Part shown: positions 14,530 to 24,809 of the stretch, in pieces
Numbering within the stretch: the stretch's first letter is position 1
Layout: the number at the start of each line of letters is the position of its first letter
From: an uncultured Nitrosomonadales bacterium
GTDB taxonomy: Bacteria > Pseudomonadota > Gammaproteobacteria > Burkholderiales > Gallionellaceae
Direction of reading: 5' to 3'
DNA: 34,331 nucleotides
Assembly (NCBI GenBank): GCA_903892645.1
Contig: CAITJF010000107.1
Coordinates: forward strand, 1 to 34,331
Position numbers and translations under genes: made by a program
Notes under the pieces: model-generated
The model's input: only the letters and a program-made list of their open reading frames with translations
What the model was told of the DNA's origin: nothing
The model's database searches: none

Positions 14530-14739
14530 CTATGGTACAGGATCATAACCGCCTGGATTCCAGGGGTTACAGCGCACCACTCGCTTGATACTCAACCAAA
14601 CGCCGCACCCAGCACCATGTCTGGCGATCGCCTCGCAAGCATAATGGGAGCAAGTCGGAGTAAAACGACAGGTAGGCGGCATAAGCGGACTAAACAAGTA
14701 CTGGTATGCACCAATCAACTTAATCAAGAGCCGCCGCAT
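14530..14739 (-). CDS. yidD: Membrane protein insertion efficiency factor YidD
   Basis: A 69-residue protein of the YidD family, which assists YidC-dependent insertion at the inner membrane. The full family pattern is present: [35 protein letters not shown], then [24 protein letters not shown], with three cysteines in the expected positions. I start it at the ATG at 14739, which shares one base with the rnpA stop (TGATG). A longer frame reaching upstream would overlap rnpA without homology. Confidence 0.93.
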   Translation of the reverse strand: MRRLLIKLIGAYQYLFSPLMPPTCRFTPTCSHYACEAIARHGAGCGVWLSIKRVVRCNPWNPGGYDPVP

Positions 14740-15119
14740 CACACCCGTATAGTCAGTAGTAATTGCATCAAAGCCAGTCGCCCTTCCGCCAAATTTTCCG
14801 AGCTTATCCGCCGCTTGGCACGCACTACCACATCCAATCCACTTCCAACCGGAAACCCGCATCTAAATGTTTCTCTAATCAACCGTTTGGCAAAGTTTCT
14901 GGATACTGCTTTGGGCATGGTTTTTTTGCTGGCTACTATTCCAAGACGAGCAAATCCACTCTCATTTTTTCGTACATAAACCGCAAACCATTTATTAGTC
15001 AGCTGTTCAGCACGAAACGCTTGTTCGAATTCTACGCGCTGCCTTATCCGACGGCAAATTGATAACGTTTGCCTAGTGTTAGACAGCAAGGCGCGCGCGG
15101 CCTTTGGATCTACGAGCAT
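14739..15119 (-). CDS. rnpA: Ribonuclease P protein component
   Basis: The protein cofactor of RNase P, for tRNA 5' end maturation. The core is [24 protein letters not shown], then [28 protein letters not shown]. The usual RNR of the basic helix reads RNF here; a similar aromatic substitution is known in other betaproteobacteria as far as I recall. The ATG at 15119 gives 126 aa and overlaps rpmH by 41 bases. A TTG at 15089 would give 116 aa, nearer family length. Which start is used is unresolved. Confidence 0.92.
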   Translation of the reverse strand: MLVDPKAARALLSNTRQTLSICRRIRQRVEFEQAFRAEQLTNKWFAVYVRKNESGFARLGIVASKKTMPKAVSRNFAKRLIRETFRCGFPVGSGLDVVVRAKRRISSENLAEGRLALMQLLLTIRV

Positions 15120-15213
15120 GGATTACCGCCCTGCCACCTTTGGTTCTCATGCGAACCAAAAATCCATGAGTGCGTTTTCTTTTGATAACAGATGGTTGGT
15201 ATGTGCGCTTCAT
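15079..15213 (-). CDS. rpmH: 50S ribosomal protein L34
   Basis: The 44-residue ribosomal protein L34, starting [31 protein letters not shown] and ending in the basic tail [12 protein letters not shown] longer in-frame ATG at 15279 would add 22 non-homologous residues and overlap the promoter. AGGGG lies about 9 bases before the chosen ATG. The 3' end overlaps the possible 5' end of rnpA. Confidence 0.98.
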   Translation of the reverse strand: MKRTYQPSVIKRKRTHGFLVRMRTKGGRAVIHARRSKGRARLAV

Positions 15214-15250
15214 TTTGATGCCCCTAGTAGTTAATACTCGAAAACCCGCG

Positions 15251-15279
15251 ATTACAATATTTACCGACGCATATGTCAA
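15251..15279 (-). promoter_or_regulatory. Sigma-70-type promoter of rpmH
   Basis: On the minus strand TTGACA (15274-15279) and TGTAAT (15251-15256) are separated by 17 bases. The predicted start point is near 15244, giving a leader of about 30 bases with AGGGG ahead of the rpmH ATG. This would drive the rpmH-rnpA-yidD-yidC-mnmE run. Confidence 0.75.
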
Positions 15280-15293
15280 GCTTATTTTTCTTC

Positions 15294-15302
15294 TGTGGAT
15301 AA
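15294..15302 (-). promoter_or_regulatory. DnaA box (perfect 9-mer)
   Basis: TGTGGATAA is the exact reverse complement of the high-affinity DnaA box TTATCCACA. It is the only exact copy I found in the window. It lies 60 bases before the dnaA start codon, so it could serve both initiation and dnaA autoregulation. Confidence 0.88.
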
Positions 15303-15361
15303 CTTTACACCTTACATGTAGAATGTTTTGAAGCTTAATTTACACACCGTGACCAAAAAAT

Positions 15362-16714
15362 ATGCCCGAAAAAACTTTGTGGGATTCCTGTCTTCATTTT
15401 TTTAAGGACAACCTTCCGCCACAACAATTTAATTCTTGGATTAAGCCGTTGGGTTTTGAACTTAAGGGCAGCCAGATTACTCTGACCGCACCCAATAGCT
15501 TTACATTGAAACTTATACAAGATCGTTTTTTACCGGAGATTGCCAAGCGAGCGGAAGCTTTTCTCTCAGGCCCTCCGTGCTTCGAGTTACGCATCGGGAA
15601 AAAGGTCTCTGCCCCAACCGCCAAAAAATCCCCTGCGACAATAGCTGATACTATTTTACCCATAGTTCAGCCCATGCCTAAATTACAAAAAAATCAGAAT
15701 AAGCTTAACCCACTCTTATCTTTCGATAATTTCGTGATCGGCAAAGCCAACCAATTAGCCCATTCCGCTGCCATACAGGTCGCCGAAGCGCCTGGCACAA
15801 CCTACAACCCATTGTTTATTTACGGTGGTGTTGGTTTGGGGAAAACGCACTTGCTTCAAGCCATAGGAAACCACATTAAGCATGAAAATACACAAGCAAA
15901 AATTTGTTATGTGCATGCAACCAATTATATTTCAGATGTTGTACGTGCCTTTCAAACCAAAAAATTTGACGAATTCAAGCAATTCTATAATTCATTGGAT
16001 TTACTATTGATCGATGATATCCAATTCATTGCCGACAAACCGGGCACCCAACAGGAATTTTTTTATACCCTCAATTCATTGATCGACGGACACAAACAAG
16101 TTGTCATTACCTGCGATACTTTCCCAAAAGAAATTTCTGGGATGACACCACGACTTACCTCGCGGTTTAGTTGGGGATTAACCGTGGCTATAGAGCCGCC
16201 TGGTTTGGAGATGCGGGTAGCAATCTTATTGCAAAAAGCGGTCCTTTCGAATAATCCAATAAGCGAGGATGTTGCTTTTTTCATAGCCAAGCATGTACGC
16301 TCAAATATTCGTGAACTGGAAGGCGCGCTTAAACGCGTAGATGCTTATTCCAGATTCCACAAGCGTACTATTTCGGTGGAACTTGCCAAGGAAGCTCTTA
16401 AAGATCTGCTCGCATCTCAAAATAAACAAGTTTCCATAGAAAATATCCAAAAAACTGTAGCCGATTTTTATCGCATTAAGGTAATTGACCTGCTTTCTAA
16501 AAAACGCACCCGTGTGATTGCCCGGCCTAGGCAAATTGCCATGTGTTTAGCACGAGAACTAACACAATTAAGCTTACCTGAAATTGGTGCTGCCTTCGGA
16601 GACCGTGACCACACTACAGTTATGTATGCTTGTAAGACTATAGAAAGCTTACGCAATATGGATTCAACTCTTAATGCAGATTTCAATTTATTAAATCAAA
16701 CATTACGAAATTAA
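15362..16714 (+). CDS. dnaA: Chromosomal replication initiator DnaA
   Basis: The 450-residue initiator binds DnaA boxes and opens the origin. Domain I begins MPEKTLWDSCLHFFKDNLPPQQFNSWIKPL. A linker rich in Lys, Pro and Gln follows (about 83-115). The AAA+ domain has Walker A GGVGLGKT (155-162) and Walker B LLLIDDIQFI. The C-terminal duplex-binding domain contains RPRQIAMCLARELTQLSLPEIGAAFGDRDHTTVMYA. The gene is more AT-rich than its neighbours. No clear Shine-Dalgarno precedes the ATG; a GTG 14 bases upstream is out of frame. Confidence 0.99.
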   Translation: MPEKTLWDSCLHFFKDNLPPQQFNSWIKPLGFELKGSQITLTAPNSFTLKLIQDRFLPEIAKRAEAFLSGPPCFELRIGKKVSAPTAKKSPATIADTILPIVQPMPKLQKNQNKLNPLLSFDNFVIGKANQLAHSAAIQVAEAPGTTYNPLFIYGGVGLGKTHLLQAIGNHIKHENTQAKICYVHATNYISDVVRAFQTKKFDEFKQFYNSLDLLLIDDIQFIADKPGTQQEFFYTLNSLIDGHKQVVITCDTFPKEISGMTPRLTSRFSWGLTVAIEPPGLEMRVAILLQKAVLSNNPISEDVAFFIAKHVRSNIRELEGALKRVDAYSRFHKRTISVELAKEALKDLLASQNKQVSIENIQKTVADFYRIKVIDLLSKKRTRVIARPRQIAMCLARELTQLSLPEIGAAFGDRDHTTVMYACKTIESLRNMDSTLNADFNLLNQTLRN

Positions 16715-16918
16715 CAAATTTGCTAGTTATATATATGATGTTTGTTAACAACTGGCTAAAACTACCAATTTATTAAAATAATACATAAAAATTACACAGG
16801 CTTACAATTAAACATCCACACCTTTTTACCAACATTAACTCGTTACAATTAAATAAAAATATTAGTTATTTGTCATATTTATAAGATCTCTTATTATTAA
16901 CTTTAAGGATATATAAGA
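16715..16918. other. AT-rich dnaA-dnaN intergenic region, possible DNA unwinding element
   Basis: These 204 bases hold about 22 percent G+C by hand count, far below the flanking genes. An 11-bp direct repeat TTACAATTAAA occurs at 16802-16812 and 16843-16853. A DnaA-box-like 9-mer ACATCCACA (two mismatches) lies just after the first copy. The end carries TAAGGAT, the dnaN ribosome-binding site. Such regions act as unwinding elements in several bacteria; that role is inferred here. Confidence 0.5.
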
Positions 16919-18025
16919 ATGTTTATTGAAAAGATCGACAAAGACGTTTTACTCAAACCACTGCAAACAGTAATTGGTATTGTAGAACGCAAACAGCCAC
17001 TCCCAATTTTATCTAATGTGTTAATTGAAAAAACAGGCGCCAACTTGCGTTTTGTGGCTACCGATCTTGAAATTCAGATAACTACTCAAATTATTGATGC
17101 CAACCAAACTGGCGCGGATGAAGCCATTACTGTTGCAGCAAAGAAATTACAGGAAATCCTGCGGGTATTACCGGAAGGAAGTAAAGTTACACTGGATATT
17201 CTGGATAGCCGTCTTCAGGTAAAGTCGGGGAAAAGCCGATTCAATCTGCAAACCCTACCCGCACAAGACTTTCCCAAAGTTTCTGAGCAGTTGGAACAAG
17301 CAGAACAGGTGCAAGTTGAACAAAAGCAACTTAAGAAGTTGTTTGGTATGGTTCAATACGCCATGGCACAACAAGACATTCGTTATTACTTGAATGGCGT
17401 CCTGTTGATCATTGACGGAGCCTTCTTGAAGCTAGTCGCCACCGATGGACACCGTCTTGCCTTTACCAGTACCAAGCTAGACAAAGAATATCTGAAGCGC
17501 GAAGCTATTCTGCCAAGAAAAACCGTATGTGAATTAATCAAACTTTTGGCAGACTCGGAAGAAAAAATTACTTTTGATTTGGCGGAAAAACAGGTCAAGA
17601 TAACCTTTTCTGACGTTACCCTGACCTCTAAAGTAATTGACGGTAAATTTCCAGACTATGAGCGTGTAGTTCCAAATTACACTAATCATCTCACGCTGGA
17701 TAGGCTGGTTATATTACAAGCCTTACAACGTGCCGCCATTTTGTCCAATGAAATATTCAGAGGGGTGCGTTTCGTCCTGACCGAGAAAAATTTACGTATC
17801 ATTAGCAGCAACAGCGAGCAAGAAGAAGCGCAGGAAGATATGGAAACCGATTATCACGGCCCTGCGCTGGATATAGGCTTTAACGTCAATTACCTGCTGG
17901 ATGGACTGAATAATGCCACTGCGCAGACCGTAACTTTTTCATTTGGCGATCCCAATAGCAGTATTTTAATAACCGTGCCGGGCAATGATGAATTTAAATA
18001 TGTCGTTATGCCGATGCGGATTTAA
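16919..18025 (+). CDS. dnaN: DNA polymerase III subunit beta (sliding clamp)
   Basis: The 368-residue clamp holds polymerase III on DNA. It starts MFIEKIDKDVLLKPLQTVIGIVERKQPLPILSNVLI and ends with the typical clamp C-terminus NDEFKYVVMPMRI, near the hydrophobic pocket that binds client peptides. Three clamp domains fit the length. It has an AAGGA ribosome-binding site and follows dnaA. Translation and order are normal. Confidence 0.99.
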   Translation: MFIEKIDKDVLLKPLQTVIGIVERKQPLPILSNVLIEKTGANLRFVATDLEIQITTQIIDANQTGADEAITVAAKKLQEILRVLPEGSKVTLDILDSRLQVKSGKSRFNLQTLPAQDFPKVSEQLEQAEQVQVEQKQLKKLFGMVQYAMAQQDIRYYLNGVLLIIDGAFLKLVATDGHRLAFTSTKLDKEYLKREAILPRKTVCELIKLLADSEEKITFDLAEKQVKITFSDVTLTSKVIDGKFPDYERVVPNYTNHLTLDRLVILQALQRAAILSNEIFRGVRFVLTEKNLRIISSNSEQEEAQEDMETDYHGPALDIGFNVNYLLDGLNNATAQTVTFSFGDPNSSILITVPGNDEFKYVVMPMRI

Positions 18026-18041
18026 TTCAACACATGCCTGT

Positions 18042-20450
<2,409 letters not shown>

Positions 20451-20567
20451 CGAGCTGATGTTGCCACTGTCTTCAACAATCCGTACAAAAATACAGTAGT
20501 GTTCGGTTAAACCCGGAACCCAACCCAAACGCGTCCGAACGCTGATTTGCTGATTTCAAGTATGCCC

Positions 20568-20588
20568 TTGGCGCGAAAGCGCCAATTT
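20568..20588 (+). terminator. Putative terminator after gyrB
   Basis: A perfect 7-bp stem (TTGGCGC with GCGCCAA) closes a GAAA tetraloop and is followed by only TTT. It lies 118 bases after the gyrB stop and before prlC. The short T-run makes termination uncertain. The remainder of the 211-bp gap shows no other feature. Confidence 0.5.
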
Positions 20589-20661
20589 GAGTTAAAGTAA
20601 AACTTAAGCATGCCGCACAGAGATTTCGTCGTGCCGGATTAATAACTCATATTGCGATTTT

Positions 20662-22695
20662 ATGAACCCATTGTTAGATTTTTCCGGCTTGCCGCGTTTC
20701 GCGGAAATTCGTTCCGAACACGTTGCGCCAGCGATTGAGCAATTGCTGGGAGAGAACCGTGCATGGATTGAACGTCTGCTGGCTGATACCTCTGTCGCCA
20801 CTTGGGATGATTTTGTACAGCCGCTGACGGATGCAAACGAACACTTGTCACGCGCCTGGGGTCAGGTCGGCCATTTGAATGCAGTGATGAACAGCCCCGA
20901 ATTACGCGAGGTATATAACGCCACGCTGCCGAAGATCACCCAGTACTATGCTGAACTTGGGCAGAATATCGCGCTGTTCGATAAATTCAAGTCATTGTGC
21001 AACAGCCCTGAATTCGGTAGTTTTAGCGTAGCGCGCAAAAAAATCATCGAGAACGAGTTGCGCGATTTTCGTCTCGGTGGTGCGGAGTTGCCCGATGCGC
21101 AGAAGGTGCGTTATCTGGAAATTCAGGAACGCCTAGCGGAATTGTCGTCGCGGTTTTCCGACAACCTGCTGGACGCGACTAACGGCTACACGCTGTTGAT
21201 CGAGAACAAGGACGAACTGAGTGGTTTGCCCGATGATGTGCTGCAAGCGGCGCAGGAAGCCGCCCAAGCAGCAGACAAGACTGGCTGGCTGTTTACGCTA
21301 AAAGCGCCGTCCTACATGCCGGTTATGCAATATGCCGACAACCGCGCGTTGCGCGAAAAGATGTATTGCGCCCATGGCACACGCGCCAGCGAGTTCGGCA
21401 AGCCAGAGTGGGACAACACGCCGTTGATGGATGAGATCGTCAAATTACGCGGCGAGGAAGCAAGCCTGCTGGGTTTCTCCAGCTACGGAGAGTTGTCGCT
21501 GGCAAGCAAGATGGCGGATTCGCCGCAACAGGTAATCGAGTTCATGCGCGAACTGGCACAACGCGCACGGCCCTTTGCCGAACGCGACCTTGCGGAATTG
21601 AGCGAATTTGCCCGCGCTGAATTTGGGCTGGCGGAATTGCAGGCTTGGGATATCAGCTATGCCTGTGAGAAGCTGCGCGAGAAGCGTTATGTTTTTTCCG
21701 AGCAGGAGGTGAAGCAGTATTTTCCGGAAGATGCGGTGCTGCCAGGCATGTTCAAGCTGGTGGGAACCCTGTATGGGTTGGCTGTACGCCCTGCGCAGGC
21801 ACCGGTATGGCATGAGACGGTGCGTTTTTTTGACATTCTCGACGCGAACGGAAGCTTGGTCGGCCAGTTCTATCTCGACCTGTATGCGCGCAACAGCAAA
21901 CGCGGCGGGGCATGGATGGACGATGCCATCACGCGCAGGCGCACAGCATCCGGCATGCAGACGCCGGTCGCCTATTTGAACTGCAACTTTTCCGCACCCA
22001 TCGGCGGCAAACCCGCAACCTTCACACACGACGAAGTGATCACCCTGTTCCATGAATTCGGCCACGGCTTGCATCATTTGCTGACGCAGGTAGAAGACTT
22101 GGGCGTTTCCGGCATCAATGGCGTGGAATGGGACGCGGTGGAACTGCCCAGCCAGTTCATGGAAAATTTCTGCTGGGAGTGGGGCGTATTGCAGGATATG
22201 ACGCGCCATGTGGACACTGGGAAAAAGCTGCCGCGCGCGCTGTTCGACAAAATGCTGGCCGCGAAGAATTTCCAGAGCGGTTTGCAAACCCTGCGCCAGA
22301 TCGAATTTTCATTGTTCGACATGCTGATGCATAGCAACTTCGAGGCGGGTGGTGGCAAGACGATATTGCAACTACTCGACGAAGTGCGCGCGGAAGTGGC
22401 GGTGCTGATTCCGCCTGCGTTTCATCGTTTCCCGCACAGTTTCTCGCACATCTTTGCCGGTGGTTATGCGGCGGGCTATTACAGCTACAAGTGGGCGGAA
22501 GTGCTGTCCGCCGATGCGTATAGCCTGTTTGAAGAAAATGGCGTGCTGAATCCCGATGTGGGCGCACGCTTTCGTAGTGAAATACTGGCGATAGGCGGCA
22601 GCCGCGATGCGATGCAATCGTTTGCAGCATTCCGTGGGCGCGAACCGAGCATAGACGCGCTGTTGCGGCATAATGGGTTACTCGAAACTCCTTGA
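20662..22695 (+). CDS. prlC: Oligopeptidase A, M3 family zinc metallopeptidase
   Basis: The 677-residue cytoplasmic peptidase degrades oligopeptides, including cleaved signal peptides. The zinc motif is LFHEFGHGLHHLL, with His464, Glu465 and His468, and the third ligand region is GINGVEWDAVELPSQFMENFCWE. The length and start MNPLLDFSGLPRFAEIRSEHVAPAIEQLL match OpdA/PrlC, with no signal peptide. The related Dcp is a less likely alternative. The next gene starts 8 bases after the stop. Confidence 0.95.
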   Translation: MNPLLDFSGLPRFAEIRSEHVAPAIEQLLGENRAWIERLLADTSVATWDDFVQPLTDANEHLSRAWGQVGHLNAVMNSPELREVYNATLPKITQYYAELGQNIALFDKFKSLCNSPEFGSFSVARKKIIENELRDFRLGGAELPDAQKVRYLEIQERLAELSSRFSDNLLDATNGYTLLIENKDELSGLPDDVLQAAQEAAQAADKTGWLFTLKAPSYMPVMQYADNRALREKMYCAHGTRASEFGKPEWDNTPLMDEIVKLRGEEASLLGFSSYGELSLASKMADSPQQVIEFMRELAQRARPFAERDLAELSEFARAEFGLAELQAWDISYACEKLREKRYVFSEQEVKQYFPEDAVLPGMFKLVGTLYGLAVRPAQAPVWHETVRFFDILDANGSLVGQFYLDLYARNSKRGGAWMDDAITRRRTASGMQTPVAYLNCNFSAPIGGKPATFTHDEVITLFHEFGHGLHHLLTQVEDLGVSGINGVEWDAVELPSQFMENFCWEWGVLQDMTRHVDTGKKLPRALFDKMLAAKNFQSGLQTLRQIEFSLFDMLMHSNFEAGGGKTILQLLDEVRAEVAVLIPPAFHRFPHSFSHIFAGGYAAGYYSYKWAEVLSADAYSLFEENGVLNPDVGARFRSEILAIGGSRDAMQSFAAFRGREPSIDALLRHNGLLETP

Positions 22696-22703
22696 GGAGG
22701 TAA

Positions 22704-23234
22704 ATGAAACGTATCGTTTTGTTGTTGGGTTGTCTGCTGCTGATGCCAGTCAGTATCCACGCAGGCGAGCTGTATCGCTGGGTGGATAAGTTCGGCAAGG
22801 TGCACTATGGCGATGCGCCCACAGCTGAAGCAGAACAGATCGAACGGATGAAATTCTCCGCTATATATGACGGTGAAGATATGCCATATGAAACGCGCCT
22901 TGCGCAGCAGAATTTTTCGGTCACATTCTACGCGGCAAGTAATTGTATCGAGCCGTGCCAGCAGGCGCGTGATTTTCTTAACCAGCGCGGCATCCCGTTT
23001 ACCGAGAAGGCACTGCTTACCCAAAAAGAAATTGACGACTTCAAACAACAATCAGGCAGCGATATGTCTCCCACGCTTGCTGTGGGCAAGACTTACCTCA
23101 AGGGCTTTGAGGCCGAGCAGTGGAACAGCGAGTTGGATATCGCGGGTTACCCAAAAACCGCATCATATCGCTCGTCCAAGACGCTGCCTGCCGCCGCAAG
23201 CCAAGTTGCTCCGACCAATCCTGCGGCGCAATGA
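22704..23234 (+). CDS. Exported DUF4124 / thioredoxin-fold (glutaredoxin-like) protein
   Basis: A 176-residue protein with signal peptide MKRIVLLLGCLLLMPVSIHA (1-20). A DUF4124 module follows (LYRWVDKFGKVHYGDAP, 23-39), then a thioredoxin-like domain beginning VTFYAASNCIEPCQQARDFL. Its cysteines are Cys81 and Cys85, a CxxxC pair rather than the CxxC of glutaredoxins. SPTLAVG with Pro123 looks like the cis-proline loop. A Pro/Ala/Ser-rich tail ends it. A very strong GAGGAGG precedes the ATG. A periplasmic redox role is inferred. The stop overlaps the next start. Confidence 0.8.
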   Translation: MKRIVLLLGCLLLMPVSIHAGELYRWVDKFGKVHYGDAPTAEAEQIERMKFSAIYDGEDMPYETRLAQQNFSVTFYAASNCIEPCQQARDFLNQRGIPFTEKALLTQKEIDDFKQQSGSDMSPTLAVGKTYLKGFEAEQWNSELDIAGYPKTASYRSSKTLPAAASQVAPTNPAAQ

Positions 23235-23998
23235 AGCTAGCCACTTGGAACGTAAATTCGCTCAAGGTACGCTTGCCGCATGTGCTGGACTGGTTAGCGA
23301 CCAATCAGCCTGATGTGCTGTGCCTGCAGGAAACCAAGCAGGAGGACAACCAGTTTCCCATGGCTGCATTGCAGCAGGCAGGGTATCAAGCGGTGTATAG
23401 CGGGCAAAAAACTTATAACGGCGTCGCCATCATCAGCAAGGCTGCGGCCACAGAGGTGGTGTGTGGCCTGCCCAATTTCCCCGATGAGCAGAAGCGCCTG
23501 ATCGCCGCGACCGTTCAGGGCGTTCGTGTGGTGTGCGTGTATGTACCGAACGGACAAAGTGTGGATTCAGACAAATACCGGTACAAGCTGGCGTGGTTGG
23601 ATGCGCTGCGGGAGTGGTTGAAAGAGGATCTGGTGCACTATCCGAAACTCGCACTGCTCGGCGATTACAACATTGCACCGGAAGATCGCGATGTACATGA
23701 TCCCCAGGCATGGGCGAGCAATGTGCTGGTAAGCGAACTAGAACGTGCAGCATTTCGTGCACTTGAGCAACTGGGCCTGCGCGACAGCTTTCGTCTATTC
23801 GGGCAGCCGGAGAAATCCTATTCATGGTGGGATTACCGCATGATGGCGTTTCGCCGCAACATGGGGCTACGCATTGACCATATCCTGCTTAGTACGCCAC
23901 TGGCGCAGAATTGCACGGGGTGCGCTATTGATCGTGCGCCGCGCAAGCTGGAGCGGCCATCCGATCATGCGCCGGTGGTGGTGGAACTGGCTGGTTAA
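23231..23998 (+). CDS. xth: Exodeoxyribonuclease III (AP endonuclease)
   Basis: The 255-residue DNA repair nuclease cuts at abasic sites and degrades 3' ends. It starts MKLATWNVNSLKVRLPHVLDW; the metal-binding residues are Asn7 and Glu34 (LQETKQ), with LLGDYNIAPEDRDVHDP and the C-terminal RPSDHAPVVVEL holding the catalytic Asp and His. The start at 23231 overlaps the preceding stop (ATGA) and is set by homology; an upstream in-frame ATG lies inside the previous gene. The pairing of a repair gene with an exported protein is probably incidental. Confidence 0.97.
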   Translation: MKLATWNVNSLKVRLPHVLDWLATNQPDVLCLQETKQEDNQFPMAALQQAGYQAVYSGQKTYNGVAIISKAAATEVVCGLPNFPDEQKRLIAATVQGVRVVCVYVPNGQSVDSDKYRYKLAWLDALREWLKEDLVHYPKLALLGDYNIAPEDRDVHDPQAWASNVLVSELERAAFRALEQLGLRDSFRLFGQPEKSYSWWDYRMMAFRRNMGLRIDHILLSTPLAQNCTGCAIDRAPRKLERPSDHAPVVVELAG

Positions 23999-24073
23999 AA
24001 TTGCGTTGACGGCGAAAAAGTTATGAGAAACAATACGTCCTATATATTATAAATAACCGTAGGGGAAGATAGC

Positions 24074-24703
24074 ATGACTGAGGGAATAAAATTCAGCGTC
24101 CGCGCATTGCTTGTTGTCCTGGTTGCCATGGGAGCGGCACAAGCGGCAGAGGGGGATGCCAAGGTTGGCAAAGAAAAATCCGCGATGTGCCAAGGCTGCC
24201 ACGGCGAAGAAGGCATCAGCGCTGCACCCAATTTCCCTAATCTGGCGGGGCAGTTTCAGAAATATATTGAAAGGCAAATTCACGATTTTCAGGATGGAAA
24301 GCGCGTTGACCCGATGATGTCCGGTATGGCGGCAAGCATTACCGAACTGCAGGATCTTAAAGATATCGCCGCGTATTTTGCCAGCAAAAAGCGAATGAAG
24401 GGTACGCCAAGCGGCAATAAGGAGTTGGCGGCAAAAGGCAAGGTTATCTTCTACGAGGGCAATGCAGACACCGGAGTATATGCATGCAGCAATTGCCATG
24501 GCGAAAATGGCTATGGAAAAGATGCCCAAAATAATGTTTTTCCTGTGGTTAGCGGGCAAACCAAAGATTATCTTGTGAAGCAGTTAAGCGACTTTCGTAG
24601 CGGCGATCGCCATAACGATCCGGCAGGAATGATGAGTAGCGTCGCCAAGAAAATGACCCCCGCCGAAATTGATGCAGTGGCGGAGTTTGTAGCCGGAATG
24701 TGA
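24074..24703 (+). CDS. Diheme cytochrome c4
   Basis: The 209-residue periplasmic diheme c-type cytochrome carries electrons to terminal oxidases. The signal peptide ends near AQAAEG (about residue 25). Two heme motifs are seen: CQGCH (Cys39, Cys42, His43) and CSNCH (Cys138, Cys141, His142). Each is followed by likely methionine axial ligands in MMSGMAAS and GMMSSVAKKM. Two equal class-I cytochrome domains indicate cytochrome c4. GGGGAAG precedes the ATG, and a strong terminator follows the stop. Confidence 0.95.
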   Translation: MTEGIKFSVRALLVVLVAMGAAQAAEGDAKVGKEKSAMCQGCHGEEGISAAPNFPNLAGQFQKYIERQIHDFQDGKRVDPMMSGMAASITELQDLKDIAAYFASKKRMKGTPSGNKELAAKGKVIFYEGNADTGVYACSNCHGENGYGKDAQNNVFPVVSGQTKDYLVKQLSDFRSGDRHNDPAGMMSSVAKKMTPAEIDAVAEFVAGM

Positions 24704-24746
24704 GCATTTAGCGTTGTTCTGATTTGCGCCTCCGGCAGCAACCCAG

Positions 24747-24782
24747 CGAATGCGCCGTGTTTACCACGGCGCATTCGTTTTT
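24747..24782 (+). terminator. Rho-independent terminator after the cytochrome c4 gene
   Basis: A perfect 13-bp stem (24747-24759 pairing with 24765-24777) with a five-base loop is followed by TTTTT at 24778-24782. It is the strongest terminator-like structure in the window and separates the cytochrome gene from the phosphoesterase. Confidence 0.93.
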
Positions 24783-24809
24783 GCTTCACGCATTTTCCAC
24801 CAGAACATC

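Larger units (their letters stand above)
15214..15361. other. oriC: Origin of replication candidate, rpmH-dnaA intergenic region (oriC)
   Basis: This 148-bp gap separates the leftward rpmH cluster from rightward dnaA. All genes to 15213 read left and the next seven or so read right, the arrangement expected at a bidirectional origin. It contains one perfect DnaA box (15294-15302) next to a short pyrimidine-rich, AT-rich stretch (15281-15292). Further boxes are weak. The AT-rich dnaA-dnaN gap may hold the unwinding element, so the origin may be split around dnaA. A strand-skew plot was not computed. Confidence 0.65.

Noticed and set aside
15348-15361. GTG upstream of dnaA as an alternative start
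   Set aside because: It lies 14 bases from the ATG and is out of frame with dnaA.
21445-22287. A 280-codon open frame opposite prlC
   Set aside because: Antisense to a conserved metallopeptidase whose motifs (HEFGH) fix the real frame; the mirror product has no family features.
24750-24809. Longer N-terminus for the phosphoesterase from an ATG at 24750
   Set aside because: This start falls inside the perfect 13-bp terminator stem, and the added residues would sit in front of a normal signal peptide.
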